Source: Euryarchaeota archaeon UBA558 (lineage in GTDB: Archaea; Thermoplasmatota; Poseidoniia; Poseidoniales; Thalassarchaeaceae). From it: a stretch of 64,000 nt of DNA. Positions 57,943 through 64,000 of this stretch are shown here, in pieces; the stretch's first letter is position 1, and every line of letters starts with the position of its first letter. The stretch is taken from the NCBI GenBank assembly GCA_002507175.1, contig DAZE01000020.1, positions 13,676-77,675 on the forward strand. Direction: 5' to 3'. The notes beneath the pieces are model-generated. The model made no database searches and was not told the origin of the DNA. It worked only from the letters and a program-made list of their open reading frames with translations. The translations under genes were made by a program, and so were the position numbers.

Positions 57943-60066
57943 GTGTCCGATGGATCCGACCAGCTCTCAGAGGCCGAGCGCATCGCATTGGAGATTGGCC
58001 GGCACTCAGAATTGTACTACAATCTTGCAGAGCCTGAAATCAGTGATTCTGAATTTGATACACTGGTCGAAAAACTGAGAAAACTCGATCCAAAACATCC
58101 CCAATTGAAAGCCGTTGGAGCCGATCCGCCCCCTGGATCAGTGAAGGTTAAACATGAGTTTCCAATGTTGAGTTTGGATAAAGCCACCACTCCCGAGCAA
58201 ATATCCCACTTCGTTAGTTCTACCACTGCCTCTACGAGGAGGTTCCTAGTCCAACCAAAGTTGGATGGCTCTGCTGTGTCGTTGGAGTATCGAAGGGGGT
58301 TGTTGGTCAGGGCAGTAACCAGGGGGAGTGGCACACGTGGAGAAGACGTGACCCAGAACGTTAGGAGAATTCCAAACATTCCGTCCAGACTGGAGTGGAG
58401 GGGGGACTGCTTTGTCAGGGGGGAGGTAGTAATGCTTCTAGAGACATATACGCGAAAATATGCTGAAGTGGCTCCAAATCCTCGAAATCTGGCTGCAGGC
58501 GCATTACGTCAGAAGCATCGAGAATCCGGGAAAGCAAATGCAGAAGATCTGAGATTCTATGCTTATGACGTTAAATTCCCACGTTCAAGTAACATGAGTG
58601 AGGGAAGTCAAGACCCCCCAAACCAACGATATGATTCACAGATCCTAGAGTGGATAACGGATCTGGACATCGAACCCGCGGGAAGGTCCGTCGTCCAATC
58701 ACAACAGGAAGATGCTGTAATTGAGAAATTAGTACAAAGTACAGAACAGGCCATCAACGATCGACAAAATGTACCTTGGGAGATTGACGGTCTAGTGATT
58801 AAGGTGGATGAATTGGAAAAAAGGCCCCTTCTCGGCCAAACTGCCCATCACCCTCGATGGGCACTTGCATGGAAATTTCCGCCTGAGGAATCGACCACAG
58901 TCGTCATGAGCGTCGACTGGCAAACCGGTCGGACTGGGAATGTTACGCCAGTGGCAAGAGTCGCCCCCGTTACCGTTTCTGGTGTGACCGTGGAAAATAC
59001 GACACTTCACAACCCAGGAGAAGTACAAAGATTAGGCATTAAGATCGGGGACTTGGTGAAGATAGTCAGACGAGGGGACGTAATTCCAAAGATAATTGAA
59101 GTGGTGGGCAGAGCCACCGAAAACGATCTAATGGGTCGTAAGCACTCGGACGGCCAACCTTTTGAAGAGCCATTGCCACCAAATTCAACTGTCCTAATTC
59201 CATCAAAATGCCCCAGATGTGATGGAAGCCTATTCATCGACGGGGCATTTCTGAAATGTGGCAATACCAATTGCCCTGCGAGGGTGGTTAGATCACTTCT
59301 GTACTGGTGCAGATTCCACGAAATAGACGGGGTAGGGGACAAGTTGGCCGCCCAACTGGTTGAGAGTAAATTGGTCACAAAAATCAGCGACCTTTACAGA
59401 CTCACCATCGATGATATAACGTCTCTAGAACGGATGGGACGAAAGTCAGCCAGCCATATCATGACCCAGATACATGAAAAGACCCGAATGCCACTTCACC
59501 AATTCCTAGCAGCACTAGGGCTACCTCGAATAGGCCCGGAGATAGCAAGCCTGATATCGTCACGAATCGGAACAATCAACAATTTGCGGGTAATGATAGA
59601 ATCCTGGACAGACAACGACGATAACTCGCATCGTCAACTGGAAGAATTGGTCAAGATTGACGGGATTGGAGAAGTAGTCGCCAGGCTATTCTTGGACGGA
59701 GTATCATCTACATGGCAGAGCATATTGGACCTCGCCTCAATTTTGGACATAACTGAAACTATCCTCGAATCCGAGGGCACAGGCCCATTAGATGGCAAAA
59801 CGTTCTGTATTACGGGTACTCTGACTCGCCCCCGAAAGGAGATAGAACTCCTGATTAAATCATCAGGGGGTAGGGTCACAAGTTCAGTAACTAAGAGTTT
59901 GAACTACCTGATTGCAGGAGATTCATCAGGATCTAAATTGGCGAAAGCTGAGAGATTAGACATCGTTGTAATCGACGAAACAGATCTATTCTCAATGCTG
60001 GAAACTGAAAAACCAGAAATTGACAAAGTTACCAACGAGACCCAGAGGAGCCTCTTTGAGTACTAA
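57943..60066 (+). CDS. ligA: NAD-dependent DNA ligase
   Basis: 707 residues of bacterial-type LigA, in order: Ia domain (SELYYNLAEPEISDSEFDTLVEKL), adenylation domain with the nucleophilic Lys in VQPKLDGSA (K106), OB fold (TGRTGNVTPVARVAPV), a Cys4 zinc finger (CPRCDG...CGNTNCPAR, from about 423), helix-hairpin-helix repeats (IDGVGDKLAAQLVES, IGPEIASLI, IDGIGEVVA) and a BRCT domain (about 615-690). It seals nicks using NAD. Archaea normally use ATP ligases, so this gene was probably gained from bacteria. It starts at a GTG. Its end overlaps the convergent PAC2 gene by four bases. Confidence 0.96.
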   Translation: MSDGSDQLSEAERIALEIGRHSELYYNLAEPEISDSEFDTLVEKLRKLDPKHPQLKAVGADPPPGSVKVKHEFPMLSLDKATTPEQISHFVSSTTASTRRFLVQPKLDGSAVSLEYRRGLLVRAVTRGSGTRGEDVTQNVRRIPNIPSRLEWRGDCFVRGEVVMLLETYTRKYAEVAPNPRNLAAGALRQKHRESGKANAEDLRFYAYDVKFPRSSNMSEGSQDPPNQRYDSQILEWITDLDIEPAGRSVVQSQQEDAVIEKLVQSTEQAINDRQNVPWEIDGLVIKVDELEKRPLLGQTAHHPRWALAWKFPPEESTTVVMSVDWQTGRTGNVTPVARVAPVTVSGVTVENTTLHNPGEVQRLGIKIGDLVKIVRRGDVIPKIIEVVGRATENDLMGRKHSDGQPFEEPLPPNSTVLIPSKCPRCDGSLFIDGAFLKCGNTNCPARVVRSLLYWCRFHEIDGVGDKLAAQLVESKLVTKISDLYRLTIDDITSLERMGRKSASHIMTQIHEKTRMPLHQFLAALGLPRIGPEIASLISSRIGTINNLRVMIESWTDNDDNSHRQLEELVKIDGIGEVVARLFLDGVSSTWQSILDLASILDITETILESEGTGPLDGKTFCITGTLTRPRKEIELLIKSSGGRVTSSVTKSLNYLIAGDSSGSKLAKAERLDIVVIDETDLFSMLETEKPEIDKVTNETQRSLFEY

Positions 60067-60866
60067 CCAAACATAGAGGTGCTTCCGCCACTGACAGGGC
60101 TTTGTTGTTGGTTGACAGAGCCTGCCATCATCTCACTAATTTGAGCCTCGATTCTTCTGGCTTCCTCAAGTAGGGGCTCAGGATCGAGTTTTATAGCAGG
60201 CAAGAGGCTATCAAGGCAACCCAGAACTCTGGCTGCAGTGCGAGCATCGGGTCCCATGCCTTGCATAGGCCCCGAGCACTCAGAGAGAAGCGCCATGGCG
60301 TCGAATGCCCTTCTAGAGCACTCGGATAGGGCCACTCCTGTCAGGCCGCCTATAGCGCCCTGTACCATTTTCTCGATCCCCATCCCCTCGAGGGTTGCCA
60401 GTGCTCTGTTCGTGGATGCTGCGCCCTTCATTGTTTCATTCGTGTCATCGTTGTCATCGATAGTGTGGCCTGTATCTAGAGTTGGGGAATACGAGTCCAG
60501 AATCAACATAGCCCCGGCTTTCTCGGAAATGGCCAAGTCGACGATCCTCTCGCTCATTGATTGCACGAGATTAGAGGGCACCTGAGACTCTGACACAACC
60601 AACATGACATTATCACACATGTCATGATTGCAAACAGGTTCTCCAGAATAGATCCTTATGGTTGGCATTGAAAGTCCGTTTTTCACAATGCAAGCCGGAG
60701 GTAAATCAGCGTGCCTTACACTTCCGATTAGCTCCAATTCCAAGGAATCGATGAGATGCTGTCCGACGATATTGGCAACGAATCCCGGGCCCGGGAAACA
60801 AACAATTACCAGTGCCCCTGGTTTTATCGATTGGTCCATGAGGTCGATGCTTACATCCGATGACAT
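60063..60866 (-). CDS. PAC2-family protein (proteasome-assembly-chaperone-like)
   Basis: 267 residues. It shows the PAC2 opening LVIVCFPGPGFVANIVGQHLIDSL, IGSVRHADLPPACIV, then MLVVSESQVPSN and the GAIGGLTGVALSE turn, with a helical, Gln-rich tail. Archaeal PAC2 proteins are often near proteasome or tRNA-modification genes; their exact role is unsettled. It is divergent from the Fe-S nuclease gene (37 bases) and convergent with ligA. Confidence 0.85.
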   Translation of the reverse strand: MSSDVSIDLMDQSIKPGALVIVCFPGPGFVANIVGQHLIDSLELELIGSVRHADLPPACIVKNGLSMPTIRIYSGEPVCNHDMCDNVMLVVSESQVPSNLVQSMSERIVDLAISEKAGAMLILDSYSPTLDTGHTIDDNDDTNETMKGAASTNRALATLEGMGIEKMVQGAIGGLTGVALSECSRRAFDAMALLSECSGPMQGMGPDARTAARVLGCLDSLLPAIKLDPEPLLEEARRIEAQISEMMAGSVNQQQSPVSGGSTSMFG

Positions 60867-60903
60867 GATGTGCCATGACTAGGAGACCGACATAACCATT
60901 GGG

Positions 60904-62094
60904 ATGGTCGAGGGGACAGAGATGGACGAAAACTTCCGTGCACACCAGTTGTCGCCGTCTTCTTGGAATAGATATGAGCAATGCCCAAGGAAATATTGGC
61001 TGTCAAGGCAAAAACTGCCACGGAAAGCAAGTATGCCAGCCTCATTGGGCAACGCAGTGCACAACTCAGTGGAAGACATTTGCAATTTGGATCTCAGTGG
61101 GAGGGATTCAGATGAATCTGGATGGATGACTCCAACCGCTAAGGCTATACTTGACAGACATTGGAGGATTGAGAAGGAGTCTTTTCTCGCTACACCAAGG
61201 CACCCGAGATGGAAAGAGGAACTCATAACACAGGCTCACGATGGGCTTGTTGGCGCTTTGAATATACTCTGTGGAAAATCAAATCTCTCGACCACAAAAC
61301 TATCCGAACTCACAATCGAGGATTGGAGGCATGTACAATCCCTAGTTTTGGCAAACGAGGGAACTTTGGTTTCCGATTGTGGTAGATTAATGGGGAGATT
61401 AGATTTACTTGTCGCAGATATAGACTTGGCAGGCCAGTCCAAGGGATGGATCGTTGCGGACCTAAAGACAGGGCGACCTCCAGTAGGGGCTCTAGACCCC
61501 AAGGTCAGCCGTCAACTCCGTTTTTATCGTGACCTAATAAAAAGAAACAACCCGGATCACCCGAAGATCAGGGCAGAAGGCTGGTATTCAGCCAATCAGA
61601 CTATCCATGAGGCCACAGGCTCCAATGTGATCGATGATGCCTTTGCAGCGTGGGAGGGCATGAGACCCACAAGTATCCCTCTGGAGGGAACCCCAGAGGA
61701 AATTGCATGTGGGTTCTGCGAATGGAAGGCATGGTGCCCTGATTGGTGGTCAGCCACCGCAGATGGTACCATTGCTGGCAATGGTACGTTCAGAGACGAA
61801 GTGGTTAGAATTATCAAATATGACTCAGATGGTGGAGCGGGATTGCTGGAAAGAATGGCCCCTGTAGATCAGAAGGGGACAGTCGCGCCATCGCCCAAGA
61901 GATTTGGATTCACGGTCAAAGATCAAGCAAAACACCAACTCGATAGTCTAATGCAAGATGGGTACGAAGGAGCATTGTTCATTGGGAGTGCGAGGGCAAC
62001 GAGCAAAGTTCTTCACTTGGGCGACTGGAGCGAAATACTGCCTTGGCAACCCCTGTTAAAAAGCACCATCGTCAATCAAGAAACAGTGTCTTGA
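60904..62094 (+). CDS. PD-(D/E)XK nuclease with Fe-S cluster (RecB/AddB/Cas4-like)
   Basis: 396 residues. An N-terminal Cys lies in RYEQCPRKYWL and three more in CGFCEWKAWC; such 1+3 arrangements bind an iron-sulfur cluster. The catalytic residues are His in LGNAVHNSVED, Asp in GRLDLLV, Asp-x-Lys in IVADLKTGR, and a following Gln in SRQLRFY. The last 110 residues (from DEVVRIIKYDSDGG) form an added small domain, perhaps OB-like. No helicase and no CRISPR are adjacent. Starts at 60904 or 60922. It overlaps the convergent exonuclease by 23 bases. Confidence 0.85.
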   Translation: MVEGTEMDENFRAHQLSPSSWNRYEQCPRKYWLSRQKLPRKASMPASLGNAVHNSVEDICNLDLSGRDSDESGWMTPTAKAILDRHWRIEKESFLATPRHPRWKEELITQAHDGLVGALNILCGKSNLSTTKLSELTIEDWRHVQSLVLANEGTLVSDCGRLMGRLDLLVADIDLAGQSKGWIVADLKTGRPPVGALDPKVSRQLRFYRDLIKRNNPDHPKIRAEGWYSANQTIHEATGSNVIDDAFAAWEGMRPTSIPLEGTPEEIACGFCEWKAWCPDWWSATADGTIAGNGTFRDEVVRIIKYDSDGGAGLLERMAPVDQKGTVAPSPKRFGFTVKDQAKHQLDSLMQDGYEGALFIGSARATSKVLHLGDWSEILPWQPLLKSTIVNQETVS

Positions 62095-62830
62095 GTCTCA
62101 GACGGTGCTCCTCTGTAAGCGGGCTTGATTTTGACAAGAGCCAATCACTGTATTTCGGATCTAAAGACATGATCTTAGGGAATGCCAAGCCAGAATACTT
62201 TCCAAACGATATTATTACATCTCCCTCGATGTCGCCATTATCCGAACCAAAACCATCGCTCCTCTTGTTTGATTGCAAGAGGCTCGCCACATCATCTCCA
62301 ATCAAATCAGAGTATTCATCCAACATTTTCCAGAGGAGAACTAGAGTTGCTGCGGCATCAGCATCTGCGCTATGAGCCCGATCCAAGATGATCCCGTATT
62401 TTTTGCACAGCGAGCCAAGTTTGTGCCTCCCTGGTATCCTAAATTTTCTCGCGAGCTCAAGAGTGTCGATTATGGTGTGGGGGCTTGGTGGTTGAAGGCC
62501 ACATCTGATGTATTCCATTTCCACGAACTTCCAATCGAACCTCTTCACATTGTGTCCGACTATAACGGCCCCGTCAATGATCTCGGAGATGACACGGGCC
62601 TGCTCTTTGAAGGGTTGACAGCCCTCGACATCGTTGTTGCTAATTCCATGTACGCTAGTTGATGAAGGGGGTATCGTCATGCAGGGGTCTACCAACGAGT
62701 CGATGACGATCTTCCGGCCATCTTCATCCACTCCGACGAACGCATATTGCACAATCCTGTCCTTTCTCGGGTCGAGACCGGTGGTCTCGGTGTCGAAACC
62801 AAGGACTCTGAAACCTGAGAAGCTCTCCAT
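62072..62830 (-). CDS. DEDDh 3'-5' exonuclease (DnaQ-like) with C-terminal extra domain
   Basis: About 252 residues. ExoI is LGFDTETTGLDP, ExoII VGHNVKRFDWKFVE, and ExoIII RAHSADADAAATL (the DEDDh His). The final 45 residues, ISFGKYSGLAFPKIMSLDPKYSDWLL, match the short domain that ends several such exonucleases (DUF3820-like). It may proofread or trim DNA or RNA ends. The frame is open to 62959, but that would overlap the divergent neighbour; ATG at 62830 matches family starts. Confidence 0.85.
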   Translation of the reverse strand: MESFSGFRVLGFDTETTGLDPRKDRIVQYAFVGVDEDGRKIVIDSLVDPCMTIPPSSTSVHGISNNDVEGCQPFKEQARVISEIIDGAVIVGHNVKRFDWKFVEMEYIRCGLQPPSPHTIIDTLELARKFRIPGRHKLGSLCKKYGIILDRAHSADADAAATLVLLWKMLDEYSDLIGDDVASLLQSNKRSDGFGSDNGDIEGDVIISFGKYSGLAFPKIMSLDPKYSDWLLSKSSPLTEEHRLRLKTLFLD

Positions 62831-62878
62831 ATACCTACGACGAGGCTCGAGATGTTGATGATATCGGCGTGATAAGGG

Positions 62879-62903
62879 CTTTGTATAACAGCCTTTTCGG
62901 CTG
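62879..62903 (+). promoter_or_regulatory. TATA element and dyad before the 117-residue gene
   Basis: CTTTGTATAAC (62879-62889) has its TATAA about 22 bases before the ATG at 62907. It is followed by a perfect dyad, CAGCC-TTTTC-GGCTG (62889-62903), which ends three bases before the start codon. If the transcript is leaderless, the dyad covers the transcription start and could be an operator. Confidence 0.45.
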
Positions 62904-62906
62904 AAC

Positions 62907-63260
62907 ATGGTCAAGTCAATAGAAATCACAAAGTCATCAATAAGAGAGAGGTTGATCATTGACTCTGAAGTATGGATGCATCACCCTGACGATCACGACT
63001 TCCAACCTAGAGCATCAATCAAGGGAAGGATACTATCCATACAAAATGCTGGCAAATCAATAGAACCAGCAAATATCGAATTGAGCGACGAGGAGTATAT
63101 CGTTGCTGAGAGAGACAGACTGATCGAACTGAGGGTCAAGTTCGGCGTCACGGGCATGCACGGCGTTTTAACGCATAAAAATCCGAATCCGAGAACAGGC
63201 CCGAATGCTAAGAAGTTGGCTGAATCGAGGTGGAAAACACTACTTCCACTGAGTCTCTGA
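62907..63260 (+). CDS. Hypothetical protein, 117 residues
   Basis: No family recognised. It is basic, with a beta-rich first half (EITKSSIRERLIIDSEVWMHH, SIKGRILSIQNAGKSIEPANIEL) and a helix (SDEEYIVAERDRLIELRVKFG), then a polar tail (GPNAKKLAESRWKTL). No Cys pairs or membrane segment. The promoter-like TATA and the dyad directly upstream support it as a real gene. It is divergent from the exonuclease, 76 bases apart. Confidence 0.6.
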   Translation: MVKSIEITKSSIRERLIIDSEVWMHHPDDHDFQPRASIKGRILSIQNAGKSIEPANIELSDEEYIVAERDRLIELRVKFGVTGMHGVLTHKNPNPRTGPNAKKLAESRWKTLLPLSL

Positions 63261-63272
63261 TCACCGTCGACA

Positions 63273-63278
63273 TTATAC
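63273..63278 (+). promoter_or_regulatory. TATA element of tRNA-Arg(GCG)
   Basis: TTATAC, centred 28-29 bases before the tRNA 5' end at 63304, the spacing usual for archaeal tRNA promoters. Confidence 0.5.
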
Positions 63279-63303
63279 CAAATTCTGAGATGGACGGGAT
63301 ATT

Positions 63304-63380
63304 GGACCCATAGTGTAGCCTGGATATCACATGAGCTTGCGGAGCTTGTAACCCGTGTTCGAATCGCGGTGGGTCCGCCA
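63304..63380 (+). tRNA. tRNA-Arg (GCG)
   Basis: Acceptor GGACCCA with TGGGTCC, anticodon stem TGAGC/GCTTG with loop TTGCGGA (anticodon GCG), T arm CCGTG-TTCGAAT-CGCGG, discriminator G and encoded CCA. It reads CGC. It matches the second copy at 63461 almost everywhere except the anticodon arm. Confidence 0.94.
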
Positions 63381-63421
63381 ACCAACCCCAATTTCACATA
63401 GATAGAAAGCAACACTGGTCT

Positions 63422-63454
63422 ACAATTCGATTTAATTGTGAGAGTCCCCTCACA
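63422..63454 (+). promoter_or_regulatory. Promoter region of tRNA-Arg(CCG) with two overlapping dyads
   Basis: GATTTAATTG (63429-63438) is a TATA-like element 28 bases before the tRNA. It sits inside the inverted repeat ACAATT-CGATTT-AATTGT (63422-63439), which overlaps a second one, TGTGAG-AGTCCC-CTCACA (63437-63454). The second dyad ends six bases before the tRNA. Confidence 0.5.
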
Positions 63455-63460
63455 GGAACA

Positions 63461-63537
63461 GGACCCATAGTGTAGCCTGGATATCACTCTAGCCTCCGGA
63501 GCTGGAAACCCGTGTTCGAATCGCGGTGGGTCCGCCA
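63461..63537 (+). tRNA. tRNA-Arg (CCG)
   Basis: Same acceptor, D arm and T arm as the copy at 63304; the anticodon arm is CTAGC/GCTGG with loop CTCCGGA (anticodon CCG), reading CGG. Discriminator G and CCA encoded. A tandem duplicate that diverged at the anticodon is the simplest account. Confidence 0.94.
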
Positions 63538-63576
63538 TAGTCCAGAGGCGCTGGTGAACTACTCTTCTTCGTAGTG

Positions 63577-64000
63577 TTAATCTTCGTCTTCCTCTTCTTC
63601 GTATTCGTGGGCATCAGAGTAGGTTTCCTTTCTAAGTCTCCGCTGTTGCCTTTTGTTGTTTTTCCCAAGTCTTGTCTGCAGGATAAATAGTGCCCCTAGG
63701 CAAACAAGAATGGCAACGATGACAGGAAAGAAAGGAAAGCTCTCTAAGTCTTCCTTCGACTGTATTTCTCCATTGTACGGCCTGTAGTCTGAGTTATCCC
63801 CGATTCCATCAAGATCGGAGTCCTTCCACTCATCAGGATTCATTGGGAACTTGTCACTATTGTCACCCACACCATCTCCGTCAGTGTCCTTCCATTCCGA
63901 GTAGAGTTCAGGGAAAGCATCCTCATTGTCACCATAGCCATCCATGTCTTCGTCAGAGGACTCATTGGGGTCATTGGGGAAGACGTCGCCGTTGTCCCCC
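63577..64000 (-). CDS. C-terminal part of an Asp-repeat membrane protein (runs off the window)
   Basis: The reading frame is open through the window end, so the gene's 5' part lies beyond 64000. The visible 140 residues hold thrombospondin-3-like repeats (DGYGDNEDAFPELYSEW, DTDGDGVGDNSDKFP, DSDLDGIGDNSDYRP), then one membrane helix (FFPVIVAILVCLGALFIL) and a basic then acidic tail (EEEEDED). It is probably another calcium-binding surface protein anchored by its C-terminus, like the 2662-residue protein upstream, but without the DUF4129-like end. Confidence 0.8.
   Translation of the reverse strand, partial: GDNGDVFPNDPNESSDEDMDGYGDNEDAFPELYSEWKDTDGDGVGDNSDKFPMNPDEWKDSDLDGIGDNSDYRPYNGEIQSKEDLESFPFFPVIVAILVCLGALFILQTRLGKNNKRQQRRLRKETYSDAHEYEEEEDED

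Noticed and set aside
60904..62094. Reading the PD-(D/E)XK protein as a CRISPR Cas4
   Set aside because: No repeat array or other cas gene is in the window and the protein is much larger than Cas4.

Overview
The window reads as a gene-dense stretch of an archaeal chromosome. Archaeal markers are TFB, topoisomerase VI A and B, ribosomal proteins LX (L18Ae), L18e, L13 and S9, RNA polymerase subunits Rpo10 and Rpo12, prefoldin alpha, FtsY, a stand-alone GMP synthase amidotransferase and a small clamp-loader paralogue. Mixed in are bacterial-type genes: GroES/GroEL, NAD-dependent DNA ligase, PanD, RlmH, a PlsC-like acyltransferase, B12-dependent ribonucleotide reductase and a proteorhodopsin. With the very large surface proteins carrying calcium-binding Asp repeats, this combination points to a marine planktonic euryarchaeon of the Marine Group II / Poseidoniales type. 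That assignment is an inference from gene content, not from a phylogeny. Several start codons have a TATA-like element centred about 26 bases upstream, which suggests leaderless transcripts; other genes (pyrF, panD, purQ, groEL) have clear Shine-Dalgarno sequences.

Layout. 1-2.8 kb: LX diverges from pfdA-ftsY and a tail-anchored pseudo-receiver protein. 2.7-5.8 kb: pyrF plus a small membrane protein, divergent from groES-groEL. 5.8-10.3 kb: purL-purQ and a frameshifted conserved gene. 10.3-13.3 kb: HAD phosphatase, tRNA-Asp, guaAA-rpo12, clamp-loader paralogue, tRNA-Arg(CCT). 13.5-18.9 kb: membrane protein, SdhA-like flavoprotein, HIT protein, PlsC-like acyltransferase, hypothetical. 19-24.1 kb: a 1721-residue surface protein with a von Willebrand A domain inside beta-propeller-like repeats. 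24.1-31.1 kb (minus strand): aconitase-family enzyme, top6B, top6A, membrane protein, HTH regulator. 31.2-38.9 kb: TFB and a helical hypothetical, the 1233-residue NrdJ, OsmC-like protein, isocitrate dehydrogenase. 39-45 kb: rhodopsin with its own promoter and terminator, methyltransferase, large PIN protein, DHH phosphoesterase. 45-48 kb: Nudix, cobalamin adenosyltransferase operon, RlmH, PanD. 48.2-56.2 kb: a 2662-residue Asp-repeat surface protein. 56.3-57.9 kb: rpl18e-rpl13-rps9-rpo10 and tRNA-Pro. 57.9-63.3 kb: ligA, PAC2 protein, an Fe-S PD-(D/E)XK nuclease, a DEDDh exonuclease and a small unknown. 63.3-64 kb: two tandem tRNA-Arg genes and the 3' end of another Asp-repeat membrane protein that runs off the window.

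How the genes fit together. Nucleotide metabolism is prominent: pyrF, purL, purQ and guaAA make nucleotides, NrdJ reduces them, and the PduO-type adenosyltransferase can supply its adenosylcobalamin. Energy genes are rhodopsin, isocitrate dehydrogenase and the aconitase-family enzyme. Gene expression is represented by TFB, polymerase subunits, ribosomal proteins and five tRNAs, all with an encoded CCA end and no intron. The least explained material is the surface-protein set, the helical-repeat/PIN protein beside a DHH phosphoesterase, the ligase-nuclease-exonuclease neighbourhood, and the frameshifted gene after purQ. No intergenic stretch exceeds about 150 bases, and no CRISPR array, insertion sequence or prophage was seen.
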